Assembly (NCBI RefSeq): GCF_000300455.3
Contig: NZ_CP007215.2
Coordinates: 868,001 to 932,000 of the forward strand
DNA length: 64,000 bases
Direction: 5' to 3'
From: Kosakonia sacchari SP1
Lineage (GTDB): Bacteria > Pseudomonadota > Gammaproteobacteria > Enterobacterales > Enterobacteriaceae
The translations under genes were made by a program, and so were the position numbers. Below, one piece after another: positions 16,741 through 25,683 of the stretch. Under the pieces are notes generated by a model. The model searched no databases and had not been told where the DNA came from. It worked only from the letters and a program-made list of their open reading frames with translations. The first letter of the stretch is position 1, and every line of letters begins with the position of its first letter.

Positions 16741-17623
16741 TTTTGCCTCCCTTATCGGCAGAGTAGAACACCCAGTATTTCGAAGACTTAAAGGCGATGG
16801 AGGCAAAGACTGCCACGACCAGGAACAGAACCCAGGCCAGCGCTGCACCGTAGCCCATGTCGAAATACTTGAAGGCGGTGTCGTAGATGTAGAGCGAGAA
16901 CAGATAGGTGTAATAGGTCGGGCCACCGCCGGTAATGACATACGGTCCGGTAAATTCCTGGAACGCCTGGGTGGTCTGCATGATGAAGTTGAAGAAAATA
17001 ACCGGCGTAATCAGCGGCACGGTAACTTTCATAAACATCTGCCATTTGCTGGCACCATCGATCATCGCCGCTTCGTACTGGGATTGCGGCACGTTTTGCA
17101 GTGCGGCGAGGAAGATGACCATCGCGGAGCCGAACTGCCAGACGCGCAGTAGGGTGACGGACATCAGCGCCAGCGATGGTTCGCCGAGCCAGTTAATTGG
17201 ATCCAGACCAAACACGCCGATAAAGCTGTTCAGCAGGCCATCAATAGCGAACAGTGCGCGCCACAGTACGGCGATCGCCACGGAGCTACCGAGGATGGAC
17301 GGAATGTAGTAAGCCGTACGGAAAAAACCGATGCCGCGAAGTTTAAAGTTGAGCACAAAGGCAATCCCCAGCGCGAAGGCGAGCTTCAGGGGGATTGTCA
17401 AAAATACATACGCGAACGTTACGCCCATTGATTTCCAGAAGAGCGTGTCTTCGGTAAACATGTAGCGATAATTCTCAATGCCGTTAAATACCGGCGGGCT
17501 CATCAGGTCATACTCAGTAAAACTGAGAAAGAACGATGAGATGAATGGGAAAGCCGTAAAGACTATCAACCCAATAACGTAGGGCGATATCCAGGCCAAT
17601 CCCAGTAGTCTGTTTTCATTCAT
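16733..17623 (-). CDS. togM: oligogalacturonide ABC transporter permease TogM
   Basis: Partner permease (MalF class), 296 residues, with six main hydrophobic segments and an EAA loop (EAAMIDGASKWQMFMKVTV) near 185-205. It is the first gene of the togMNAB cluster, transcribed leftwards. The 506-bp upstream gap holds two KdgR-like palindromes. TogMNAB is the inner-membrane importer of oligogalacturonides in Dickeya; gene order and family membership agree here. E. coli K-12 has none of these genes between araE and ygeA. Confidence 0.92.
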   Translation of the reverse strand: MNENRLLGLAWISPYVIGLIVFTAFPFISSFFLSFTEYDLMSPPVFNGIENYRYMFTEDTLFWKSMGVTFAYVFLTIPLKLAFALGIAFVLNFKLRGIGFFRTAYYIPSILGSSVAIAVLWRALFAIDGLLNSFIGVFGLDPINWLGEPSLALMSVTLLRVWQFGSAMVIFLAALQNVPQSQYEAAMIDGASKWQMFMKVTVPLITPVIFFNFIMQTTQAFQEFTGPYVITGGGPTYYTYLFSLYIYDTAFKYFDMGYGAALAWVLFLVVAVFASIAFKSSKYWVFYSADKGGKNG

Positions 17624-18129
17624 ACATACCTACCTGGCGAACAATGTGTAATACGGATTCGGAGATTAACTTTTTTCCTCCGCCGCATGGGCGTCAGAGG
17701 GTTAAAACAGGTTCTGTGCGTGCGCTTGATCACAATAATCAATTGAATCAATGCGTTTTGAAACTTTAACCACTGGAAATTACTCACAATATTCCGGGTT
17801 TTAAAATCCTGCGAACTTGCGTTCTCGGTTTGTGAAACGTCGTTTTAAAATATTTTATTGTGTTTTGAATTGGCGTCATTCGATTAATTCGTGAAATGTG
17901 ATCGAAGTCGAAACGATGTTTCAATAAAGTGAGGTGGGTGTCATTTTTGCCGAAAAACAGCGGGTTTATTGTCAATGGCCGCAACGATTTAGGTAACAGC
18001 CTAACGTATTAAATATTGCGAAATGAAATCATTGGATATTTAAACGATTACCCGGCGAACTATTTTTATTGGCCTGAAAATAAAAACGCCCCCCTAATTA
18101 TGGGAGGCGTTAAATAATTTAGGGCGCGA
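17624..18129 (-). promoter_or_regulatory. togM upstream region with two KdgR-like boxes
   Basis: No gene is seen in these 506 bp. TGAAACGTCGTTTTA at 17833-17847 and the perfect palindrome GAAACGATGTTTC at 17910-17922 match the pectin-operon operator form. A TGTGATCGAAGTCG CRP-like half lies at about 17897. The boxes are 210-300 bp upstream of the ATG, so a long leader or a nearer, unseen promoter is possible. Confidence 0.55.
18075..18112 (-). terminator. kdgF terminator
   Basis: Minus strand: stem AACGCC / GGCGTT extended by CCC-GGG pairs, followed by TTTTATTTTC, about 20 nt past the kdgF stop. It separates kdgF from togM transcription. Confidence 0.75.
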
Positions 18130-18456
18130 TCAACGTTTTAAAAAATCTTCACGTACTGGTGTAAAGGTATCGAGCAGCGTTCCGGCTTTTAAACACACAC
18201 ATCCGTGCATAATGTGCGGTTCCTTATAAAGTGTATCGCCTGCGGTGACGATATGTTTCTCATCACCAATGGTAAATTCGAACTCGCCGGATAAAACGTA
18301 CGTAAGTTGTTCATGAGGATGGTTGTGCATTGGGCCGATGGCGCCTTGTTCGAACATAACTTCGACCGCCATCATTTTGCCGTCATGGGCAAGAATACGG
18401 CGGCTAACGCCGTTGCCCAGGTCATCAAGCTGAGTGTCTTTATGGAAGATAAACAT
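18130..18456 (-). CDS. kdgF: pectin degradation cupin KdgF
   Basis: Small single-domain cupin, 108 residues. KdgF converts 4,5-unsaturated galacturonate, released by Ogl and other lyases, to the linear ketone DKI used by KduI. Metal-site residues of the cupin are H44 and H46 (HNHPHEQ), Q50 and H84 (HIMHGC), offset by two from the numbering of characterised KdgF. The gene is transcribed leftward from a promoter with a perfect KdgR-like palindrome and ends at its own terminator, so it is a separate unit from togMNAB. Confidence 0.9.
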   Translation of the reverse strand: MFIFHKDTQLDDLGNGVSRRILAHDGKMMAVEVMFEQGAIGPMHNHPHEQLTYVLSGEFEFTIGDEKHIVTAGDTLYKEPHIMHGCVCLKAGTLLDTFTPVREDFLKR

Positions 18457-18505
18457 CGGAGTGTCCTGTAGTAGGTATCGTTAGTGATTACGATAGAGTA
18501 AATGA

Positions 18506-18520
18506 TGAAACGTTGTTTCA
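18506..18520. promoter_or_regulatory. KdgR-like operator between kdgF and ygeA
   Basis: Near-perfect palindrome TGAAACGTTGTTTCA, 50 bp upstream of kdgF and 106 bp upstream of the divergent ygeA. It is the strongest of the set in this window. Control of ygeA by it is possible but not implied. Confidence 0.75.
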
Positions 18521-18625
18521 AAATAACTTATCTCAGCGTTCTATAAAAATAAACGCGAGGCCAGAGAAGTTGAAAGTCGATCACAACTTTGATTGACTGA
18601 GCGCTAAACCAGACGGAGACAAGCG

Positions 18626-19318
18626 ATGAAAACGATAGGACTGCTGGGCGGTATGAGCTGGGAATCAACCGTTCCTTATTACCGCCTGATTAATGAGGGC
18701 GTGAAAGCTCGTCTCGGCGGCTTGCACTCCGCCAGCTTGCTTCTGCACAGCCTGGATTTCCATGAAATTGAGACCTGCCAGGCAACCGCACAGTGGCACA
18801 AAGCCGGTGAAATCCTGGCCCAGGCGGCGGCGGGTCTGGAGCAGGCAGGCGCGCAGGCGATTGTGCTGTGTACCAACACCATGCACAAAGTCGCCGGGCA
18901 AATAGAAGAGCGCTGCCATATTCCGTTCCTGCATATTGCGGACGCAACCGGGCGGGCGATTGAAAACGCGGGCATGCGCAATGTCGCGTTGCTGGGTACG
19001 CGCTACACCATGGAGCAGGATTTTTACCGTGGTCGCCTGGAAAAACAGTTTGGCATCGAAACCTCCGTGCCGGGCCCGGAAGATCGCGAGCGCATTAACG
19101 ACATCATCTTTAGTGAGTTGTGTATGGGGACATTTACCGATGAGTCTCGCTACTATTTTGTCAATTTAATCAAAAAATTGGCTGACGAAGGCGCGGAAGG
19201 GGTGATTTTCGGTTGCACCGAGATTGGTCTGCTGCTGCCAGAAACCCATTGCCCGATTAAGGTGTTTGATACGGCGGCGCTGCATGCCGCCGATGCGGTG
19301 GACTTTATGCTCTCTTAA
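18626..19318 (+). CDS. ygeA: broad-specificity amino-acid racemase YgeA
   Basis: Aspartate/glutamate racemase-fold enzyme, 230 residues, colinear with E. coli YgeA, which racemises several amino acids without cofactor. The two catalytic cysteines are at 82 (VLCTNTMHK) and 197 (FGCTEIGLL). It sits beside lysR, as in E. coli, and its stop codon overlaps that of the convergent lysR by 4 nt. A GGAGACAAGCG Shine-Dalgarno region precedes the ATG. Confidence 0.93.
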   Translation: MKTIGLLGGMSWESTVPYYRLINEGVKARLGGLHSASLLLHSLDFHEIETCQATAQWHKAGEILAQAAAGLEQAGAQAIVLCTNTMHKVAGQIEERCHIPFLHIADATGRAIENAGMRNVALLGTRYTMEQDFYRGRLEKQFGIETSVPGPEDRERINDIIFSELCMGTFTDESRYYFVNLIKKLADEGAEGVIFGCTEIGLLLPETHCPIKVFDTAALHAADAVDFMLS

Positions 19319-20241
19319 GATTCGTCCAGCATGGCAGCCAGAGGCCCGCTGACTAGCGGCATGGCTGCCTGTAAATGGGCGGTAAACGCCTCGACCAGCG
19401 CGGAAGCGGGACGATGTAGTGGGCGGATCAGGCTCACCGTAAACGGCACATCAATACTGAAGCGACGCACCGCGACGCCGCTTGCCGCGTAATCCAGCGC
19501 GGTGAGCGGGTTAACCACCGAAATTCCCACGCCGGCGCGTACCATCGCGCACACCGAGGCGGCGCTGTGCGTTTCCAGCACCATCCGTCGCTTCACCTGA
19601 TGTTCATTAAACAGCGCATCCAGCAACTGCCGGTAACTGTCGGAGCGCGACAAACTGATGTAATTCTCGCCCTGAAAATCTGCCGGTGTTAATACCGCTT
19701 TGCGCGCCAGCGGATGATTCTGCGGCATGACGCAGACTTCATTACAGGTGAGCAGCGGCGTACGTTCGGTGCCTGCCGGGGTGCTGAGCGTTTCGGTTAA
19801 CCCCAGATCGTGGCGCTGCGCCGATAACCACTCCTCAAGCAATGGCGACTCCTGCGGCACGATATTCAGGCTGACATCCGGGTAACGCGCCAGAAACGGT
19901 TGCAGCAGCAGCGGTAAAAAAGACTGTGAAAACACTGGCAGGCAGGCGATGGAAAGCTCCCCCTGGCGGAATTCACGCAAGCTTTCGGCGGCGCTGACAA
20001 TCCGGTCCAGCCCGTACCAGGAACGCTGCACCTCTTCGAATAACCGCAAGCCTTGCACCGTGGGCTGTAAACGCCCGCGCGTGCGCTCGAACAGTTTCAG
20101 CCCCAGCACTTTTTCAAAGCGCGCCAGCTCGCGACTCACCGTCGGTTGCGAAGTATGCAGCAGTACGGCGGCCTCCGTCAGATTGCCGGTGGTCATTACG
20201 GCGTGAAAGATTTCGATATGGCGCAGATTGACAGCGGGCAT
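19315..20241 (-). CDS. lysR: LysR, transcriptional activator of lysA
   Basis: Founder member of the LysR family; binds in the lysR-lysA gap and activates lysA when lysine is scarce. From the ATG at 20241 ([15 protein letters not shown]) it has 308 residues; E. coli LysR starts at the matching position (MAAVNLRH). An upstream in-frame ATG at 20271 would add ten residues. The winged HTH is in the first 60 residues ([17 protein letters not shown]) and the co-inducer domain covers the rest. It is divergent from lysA by about 120 bp. Confidence 0.93.
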   Translation of the reverse strand: MPAVNLRHIEIFHAVMTTGNLTEAAVLLHTSQPTVSRELARFEKVLGLKLFERTRGRLQPTVQGLRLFEEVQRSWYGLDRIVSAAESLREFRQGELSIACLPVFSQSFLPLLLQPFLARYPDVSLNIVPQESPLLEEWLSAQRHDLGLTETLSTPAGTERTPLLTCNEVCVMPQNHPLARKAVLTPADFQGENYISLSRSDSYRQLLDALFNEHQVKRRMVLETHSAASVCAMVRAGVGISVVNPLTALDYAASGVAVRRFSIDVPFTVSLIRPLHRPASALVEAFTAHLQAAMPLVSGPLAAMLDES

Positions 20242-20363
20242 CGGCAGATCCAGTTTCAGCAAGTTATCCATATCATTTTTGCATAGAGTCGAGATAAAAC
20301 GATATTTTTTATTCTCTTCGCGCTGTGGCGTAATCAGTAAAAATTTTGTTGCCCGGAGTCACC

Positions 20364-21626
20364 ATGCCACGCTCATTACACCAGACTGAAACCGACCTTA
20401 ACGCCGCTAACCTGCTGCGCTTACCTGCTGAATTTGGCTGCCCGGTATGGGTTTATGATGCGCAAATCATTCGCGCGCAAATCGCCAAATTGCGCGCGTT
20501 CGACGTGGTGCGCTTTGCGCAAAAAGCCTGTTCGAATATTCATATTCTGCGTCTGATGCGTGAGCAGGGCGTGAAGGTTGATTCCGTTTCGCTCGGTGAG
20601 ATCGAACGTGCGCTGGCAGCGGGTTACGATCCGCAAGCGCACCCGGACGATATCGTTTTTACCGCCGATGTGCTGGACGAGGCGACTATCGCGCGGGTGA
20701 GCGAACTGGGTATCGCAGTGAACGCCGGTTCGGTGGATATGCTGGAGCAGCTTGGCGCAGTTTCGCCGGGCCATCGCGTCTGGTTACGCGTTAACCCTGG
20801 TTTTGGCCACGGCCACAGCCAGAAAACCAACACCGGCGGTGAAAACAGCAAGCATGGCATCTGGTACAGCGATCTGGCAGATGCGCTGACGGTAATGCAG
20901 CGCTACCAGTTGAAACTGGCGGGCATTCATATGCACATAGGTTCCGGCGTGGATTATGGTCATCTGGAGCAGGTGTGCGGCGCGATGGTGCGCCAGGTGG
21001 TCGATTTTGGTCAGGATCTGCAGGCAATTTCCGCAGGCGGCGGTTTGTCGATCCCCTATCACGAAGGGGAAGAGCCTGTGGATACCGCGCATTATTACGG
21101 GCTGTGGAACGCGGCGCGTGAGCAAATCGCCAAACATCTGGGGCACGCGGTGAAACTGGAGATCGAACCGGGGCGCTTCCTGGTGGCGGAATCTGGCGTG
21201 CTGGTTTCACAAGTGCGTAGCGTGAAAAACATGGGTAGCCGCCACTTTGTGCTGATCGACGCCGGTTTTAACGATCTGATGCGCCCGGCGATGTACGGCA
21301 GCTACCACCACATTACGGCGCTTGCCGCCGATGGCCGCGATCTTCGCCATGCGCCACTGATTGATACCGTGGTTGCCGGGCCGCTGTGCGAATCCGGTGA
21401 TGTCTTTACCCAGCAGGAGGGCGGGAAGGTGGAAACCCGCGCGTTGCCGGAAGTGAAAGCCGGAGATTATCTGGTGCTGCATGATACGGGAGCGTATGGT
21501 GCGTCAATGTCATCGAACTACAACAGCCGCCCGCTGCTGCCGGAAGTGTTGTTCGATAAGGGCGTCGCGCGGTTAATTCGCCGCCGGCAGACCATCGAAG
21601 AGCTGATCGGTCTGGAGCTGCTCTAA
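20364..21626 (+). CDS. lysA: diaminopimelate decarboxylase LysA
   Basis: PLP enzyme that decarboxylates meso-diaminopimelate to lysine, 420 residues from the ATG at 20364 (MPRSLHQTETD), preceded by CGGAG; an ATG at 20346 would add six residues not found in E. coli. The PLP lysine is K54 (FAQKACSN). The HIGSG loop, the EPGRFLV phosphate-side motif and the PLCESGD active-site cysteine contributed across the dimer are present. Its stop overlaps by 4 nt the stop of a convergent LacI-type gene that is absent at this site in E. coli. Confidence 0.95.
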   Translation: MPRSLHQTETDLNAANLLRLPAEFGCPVWVYDAQIIRAQIAKLRAFDVVRFAQKACSNIHILRLMREQGVKVDSVSLGEIERALAAGYDPQAHPDDIVFTADVLDEATIARVSELGIAVNAGSVDMLEQLGAVSPGHRVWLRVNPGFGHGHSQKTNTGGENSKHGIWYSDLADALTVMQRYQLKLAGIHMHIGSGVDYGHLEQVCGAMVRQVVDFGQDLQAISAGGGLSIPYHEGEEPVDTAHYYGLWNAAREQIAKHLGHAVKLEIEPGRFLVAESGVLVSQVRSVKNMGSRHFVLIDAGFNDLMRPAMYGSYHHITALAADGRDLRHAPLIDTVVAGPLCESGDVFTQQEGGKVETRALPEVKAGDYLVLHDTGAYGASMSSNYNSRPLLPEVLFDKGVARLIRRRQTIEELIGLELL

Positions 21627-22636
21627 GCCTTACTGCCCGGTCCCACCGCGACAGATTCACGCAACACCAGCGTGCCAGTAAACGGTGGGATCGCGGCGAT
21701 CTGTTCGTTGTTCACCAGTTTGATCGCCTGATCAATCGCGGTGGTGATCATGTTGTCGATCGGCAAATAGACCGTCGACAGGCCCGGCTCCAGCCAGCGA
21801 GCGCTTGGCGCATCATCAAAGCCGAACAGCGAAATATCCTGCGGAATACGCAAACCCGCCTGCCAGATGGCCTTTGAGGCACCCAACGCCATATCGTCGT
21901 TACAGGCGAACAGCGCGCTGAATTTCACCCCTTCCTGCAACATCTGCTGGCACAGTTCATACCCGCGCGTCATGGTCGAGTCACCGTACTTCACTTTGGC
22001 CGGATCCCAGCGAATGCCATGTTTTTCCAGCGCCTTGCGATAACCCATCAGCCGCGCTTTACCGGTCGGTGTGTGGATCGGCGCGGTGATACAGGCAATA
22101 TCCCGGTGATGCTGTGTAATCAGGTAATCCACCGCCTGGAACGCTGCGTCCTGCTGCTCGAAGAACACACATTTATCGTGCGCCTGGAATAACTCACGGT
22201 TGATGATAATCAGCGGCATTGGCGTGGCGTCAATCAGCGCTAAGATCGCTTTTTCGCTCATAAAGCGGGTGTAGAGAATAATGGCGTCGCAGCGCCTGTC
22301 TGCCAGCATCTGCACCGCCAGCTCTTCGCGCTCGGGCGTATCGTGACCGTCGGTGACAATCAGCTGTTTGCCGTGCAATTCCGCCTGGCGCGACGCTTGC
22401 TGCAATAAGCGGCCGAAATAGAAGCCATCAAAGCTGGAGACCACCAGGCCAATGCTGTTGCTGGTGCGGTTTGCCAGCGAGCGGGCAAGAAAATTGGGGC
22501 GATAGTCCAGCTCCTCCATCGCCTTAAAAACCTGATTGCGGGTGCTCTCTTTTACCTGACCCGTACCATTCAACACGCGGGAAACCGTTGCTTTCGAAAC
22601 GCCCGCGCGCAGTGAGACATCCAGCATTGTGACCAT
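21623..22636 (-). CDS. LacI-family regulator (AscG/CelR-like)
   Basis: 337 residues: N-terminal HTH (TMLDVSLRAGVSKATVSRVLNG) with the LacI hinge (ARSLANRTSNSIGLVVSSF) and a periplasmic-binding-like sensor domain. Overall it resembles E. coli AscG, the beta-glucoside repressor, more than GalR. It is divergent from a lactose/cellobiose-family PTS operon and very likely controls it. An inverted repeat (CGTTTC-N7-GAAACG, 22647-22665) just upstream of its own start is a candidate operator. The inducer is unknown. Confidence 0.85.
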   Translation of the reverse strand: MVTMLDVSLRAGVSKATVSRVLNGTGQVKESTRNQVFKAMEELDYRPNFLARSLANRTSNSIGLVVSSFDGFYFGRLLQQASRQAELHGKQLIVTDGHDTPEREELAVQMLADRRCDAIILYTRFMSEKAILALIDATPMPLIIINRELFQAHDKCVFFEQQDAAFQAVDYLITQHHRDIACITAPIHTPTGKARLMGYRKALEKHGIRWDPAKVKYGDSTMTRGYELCQQMLQEGVKFSALFACNDDMALGASKAIWQAGLRIPQDISLFGFDDAPSARWLEPGLSTVYLPIDNMITTAIDQAIKLVNNEQIAAIPPFTGTLVLRESVAVGPGSKA

Positions 22637-22646
22637 GACGAGTTCT

Positions 22647-22665
22647 CGTTTCGCGTAATGAAACG
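22647..22665. promoter_or_regulatory. candidate operator of the LacI-type regulator
   Basis: Perfect 6-bp arms CGTTTC / GAAACG separated by 7 nt, 11 bp upstream of the regulator ATG. The position fits autoregulation; the sequence is not a textbook LacI-family operator. Confidence 0.45.
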
Positions 22666-22745
22666 CAGTTTACCACACTCACTTCACGGGTTAAGGCCAG
22701 CCGTTATGGTTTGCGCTAAGTGCAGGAAATCCCTGCGAAGCGTAA

Positions 22746-22853
22746 GGTGGTATGCCAATGTCGTTATCCGTCTCGTTTTGGAATACCAGTAAGCGGGTTG
22801 GGAGGCTCGTCACAGAACTTTCAGCCATGCATAGCTATTTTTGGTATGCCAAA
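22746..22853 (+). promoter_or_regulatory. three UxuR/ExuR-like palindromes upstream of the PTS operon
   Basis: TGGTATGCCA at 22748-22757, TGGAATACCA at 22779-22788 and TTGGTATGCCAA at 22841-22852 all match the TTGGTATACCAA-type operator of the UxuR/ExuR group. The operon includes a UxuR-like regulator (26058-26831), making these its likely targets. Confidence 0.6.
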
Positions 22854-22910
22854 TGGGACTGTGCTGTATCCCTGTATCGATAAAAAAGCCCCTTACTGAG
22901 GTGTTAACTC

Positions 22911-24239
22911 ATGGCCCTACAAGAAAAGCTCATCGATTCTCTGGGTAGTTTTGCGACAAAGTTCAACAGCTATCGCTATATCATGGCGATCAAAGCCTCG
23001 TTTATTACCCTGATGCCGGTGATCATCGTCGGCGCATTTTCCGTCCTGATCTCCAACATGGTGCTGGATCCGAAAAACGGCCTCGCCAGCTTCCAGTCGC
23101 TCTCCTTTCTCGCGGCGTTAAAGCCGATCACCAGTGCGATTAACTACGCCACGCTGAACTTTCTCAACATTGGCGCGGTGTTCTTAATCGGTATTGAACT
23201 TGGGCGTATCAACGGTATTAAGACGCTGTTTCCCGGTTTGCTGGCGGTGATCTGTTTTATCTGCGTCACACCAACCACTGTGGAAATGCTGGTAGACGGG
23301 CAAATGCACGTGGTGAAAGACGTGCTGCTGCGCCAGTTCTCCGATACCCGCAGCCTGTTCCTCGGCATGTTTATCGCTATTTTGTCGGTGGAAATTTACT
23401 GCTGGCTGGAAAACCGCGACGGGCTGAAGATCAAAATGCCGGACACCGTGCCGCCTAACGTTTCGGCTTCGTTTTCCGCGCTGATCCCGGCGATCATCAC
23501 CACCACCGTGATTGCCACTTTCGGTTTTGTGTTCCACCAGGTGACCGGCATGTACCTGTATGACGCCGTTTATCAGGTGGTGCAGCAGCCGCTGGAGCGC
23601 GTGGTGCAAAGCCTGCCGGGCATTTTGCTGCTGATGTTTGTGGCGCAACTGTTCTGGGTTATTGGTATTCACGGCAACCAGATGATTAAGCCTATCCGCG
23701 AACCGCTGCTGCTGGGTGCCATCACCGTCAATATGAGCGCCTTTGAGCAGGGCAAAGAGGTGCCGAACATCATCACCATGCCGTTCTGGGATGTTTATAT
23801 GAGTATCGGCGGCTCGGGTTTAACCATCGGTCTGCTGATCGCGGTGATGATCGCCACCAAGCGCAAAGAGATGAAAGAGATCGCCAAACTCTCTATTGGG
23901 CCTGGGGTATTTAATATTAACGAGCCGGTGATTTTCGGTATGCCGATCATGCTCAACCCGATCCTCGCGATCCCGTTCATCATCACCCCGCTGGTGACCG
24001 GCTCGATCGGTTATTTCGCCACGGTGACCGGTTTTGCCGGGAAAGCAGTGGTGATGGTGCCGTGGACCACGCCGCCGTTGATCAACGCCTGGCTTTCCAC
24101 CGCCGGTTCAATGGGCGCGGTAGTGACGCAGCTTATCTGCATTATCACTTCCGTCATTATCTATCTGCCGTTTGTGAAAATCGCCTCTCGCCGCGCCGAA
24201 CAAGCGCAATTGCAAGCCGAAGCCACTAACAACGCCTGA
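22911..24239 (+). CDS. PTS EIIC, lactose/cellobiose family
   Basis: Membrane permease of a phosphotransferase system for beta-glucosides or oligosaccharides, 442 residues, ChbC/CelB type. Several long hydrophobic segments begin after residue 25. The family region IHGNQMIKPIREPLLLGAI and the conserved NEPVIFGMPIMLNP loop near 340, which holds the substrate-contacting glutamate, are present. It starts a cluster with a GH1 hydrolase and an EIIB gene. The precise sugar cannot be told; cellobiose- or chitobiose-like disaccharides or an aryl-beta-glucoside are likely. Confidence 0.88.
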   Translation: MALQEKLIDSLGSFATKFNSYRYIMAIKASFITLMPVIIVGAFSVLISNMVLDPKNGLASFQSLSFLAALKPITSAINYATLNFLNIGAVFLIGIELGRINGIKTLFPGLLAVICFICVTPTTVEMLVDGQMHVVKDVLLRQFSDTRSLFLGMFIAILSVEIYCWLENRDGLKIKMPDTVPPNVSASFSALIPAIITTTVIATFGFVFHQVTGMYLYDAVYQVVQQPLERVVQSLPGILLLMFVAQLFWVIGIHGNQMIKPIREPLLLGAITVNMSAFEQGKEVPNIITMPFWDVYMSIGGSGLTIGLLIAVMIATKRKEMKEIAKLSIGPGVFNINEPVIFGMPIMLNPILAIPFIITPLVTGSIGYFATVTGFAGKAVVMVPWTTPPLINAWLSTAGSMGAVVTQLICIITSVIIYLPFVKIASRRAEQAQLQAEATNNA

Positions 24240-24246
24240 GGATGGA

Positions 24247-25674
24247 ATGAGCACGAAAACAATCGCCATACCGCCGTCGTTTATTCTGGGCGCTGCGGCC
24301 TCAGCCTGGCAAACCGAAGGCTGGACAGACAAGCGGGAAGGCCAGGATTCCTGGCCCGATCTCTGGTACAAAAACGATCGTCACGTCTGGCACGACGGCT
24401 ACGGCCCGGCGGTGGCGACCAACTTTTACCAGCGCTTTCGTGAAGATGTGCAACTGATGAAACAGGCGGGGCTGACCCACTATCGCACCTCGATCAACTG
24501 GTCGCGCTTTCTCACTGATTACGAAAACGGTGTGATCGATGAACGCTATGCCGCCTATTACGACGATCTGTTTGACGAGATGCAGCGCCACGGCATTGTG
24601 CCGATGATCTGCCTGGAACATTACGAGCTGCCGGGTTATTTGCTGGAAACCTACGGCGGCTGGGCGTCAAAAAAAGTGGTTGAGCTGTACCTGTTGTATG
24701 TCGAGAAAGTGTTCGAGCGCTTTCATCAAAAAGTGACCCGCTGGTTCACCTTTAACGAGCCGATTGTGGTGCAAACCCGCGTCTACCTGGATGCGCTGCG
24801 CTGGCCTTATGAGCAGAACACCGGCACCTGGATGCAGTGGAATCACCACAAAAACCTGGCCACCGCGAAAGTGGTGAAGCTGTTTCGCGAGAAGGGTTAT
24901 CAGGGCACCGTGGGCTGTATTCTCAACCCGGAAGTCACCTATCCGCGTTCACGCGCGCCGCACGATGTGCTGGCCGCTGAGCGCTACGATCTGTTCTATA
25001 ACCGTGTCTTTCTTGATCCGATGGTGAAAGGCCACTATCCGCCGGAGCTGTTTCGGTTGCTGGAAAAACACCAGGTCGCGTGGGATTACAGCGAGGAAGA
25101 ACTGGCGATTATCCGCGATAACACCGTCGATGAGCTGGGCATTAACCTTTACTACCCGCACCGGGTAAAAGCGCCTTCCCGCGCCTGGCACCCGGAGACA
25201 CCTTTCCATCCGGCGTACTACTACGAGCCGTTTGAGTTGCCGGGCAGAAAAATGAACAAATCTCGCGGCTGGGAGATCCTGCCGGAGATCATTTATGAAA
25301 TGGCGATGCGCATTAAAAACGACTACGGCAACATTCCGTGGTTTGTTGCCGAAAGCGGCATGGGTATTGAGAACGAAGGGCAGTTTCGCAACGCTGCGGG
25401 CACCATTGAGGACGATTACCGCATCGATTTTATTGCCGCGCATTTATACCAGACGCTACGCGCCAGAGAAGCAGGTGCGAACTGCCAGGGGTACATGTTG
25501 TGGGCGTTTACCGATAACGTCTCGCCAATGAACGCGTTTAAAAACCGCTATGGCCTGATTGAGATTGACCTGCAAAACAACCGCGACCGTCGGGCGAAAA
25601 AGTCCGCCGGCTGGTTTCGCAAACTGCGCGATGAACGCCAGTTGACCCTGACTATTGATGACGAATGGAAATAA
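24247..25674 (+). CDS. GH1 glycoside hydrolase, probable 6-phospho-beta-glucosidase
   Basis: 475 residues, family 1 TIM barrel, starting 7 nt after the EIIC stop. The acid/base glutamate is E171 in TFNEP, and the nucleophile is E369 in AESGMG, where most family members have ENG. The N-terminus has the usual FILGAAASAWQTEG. Placement between EIIC and EIIB indicates that its substrate arrives phosphorylated. Substrate specificity beyond a beta-linked sugar is not readable here. Confidence 0.88.
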   Translation: MSTKTIAIPPSFILGAAASAWQTEGWTDKREGQDSWPDLWYKNDRHVWHDGYGPAVATNFYQRFREDVQLMKQAGLTHYRTSINWSRFLTDYENGVIDERYAAYYDDLFDEMQRHGIVPMICLEHYELPGYLLETYGGWASKKVVELYLLYVEKVFERFHQKVTRWFTFNEPIVVQTRVYLDALRWPYEQNTGTWMQWNHHKNLATAKVVKLFREKGYQGTVGCILNPEVTYPRSRAPHDVLAAERYDLFYNRVFLDPMVKGHYPPELFRLLEKHQVAWDYSEEELAIIRDNTVDELGINLYYPHRVKAPSRAWHPETPFHPAYYYEPFELPGRKMNKSRGWEILPEIIYEMAMRIKNDYGNIPWFVAESGMGIENEGQFRNAAGTIEDDYRIDFIAAHLYQTLRAREAGANCQGYMLWAFTDNVSPMNAFKNRYGLIEIDLQNNRDRRAKKSAGWFRKLRDERQLTLTIDDEWK

Positions 25675-25683
25675 GGAGCCACC

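Noticed and set aside
16741-16941. N-terminal extension of TogN
   Set aside because: The extra 67 codons are the togM gene in another frame; the true start at 16740 fits the 8-nt overlap.
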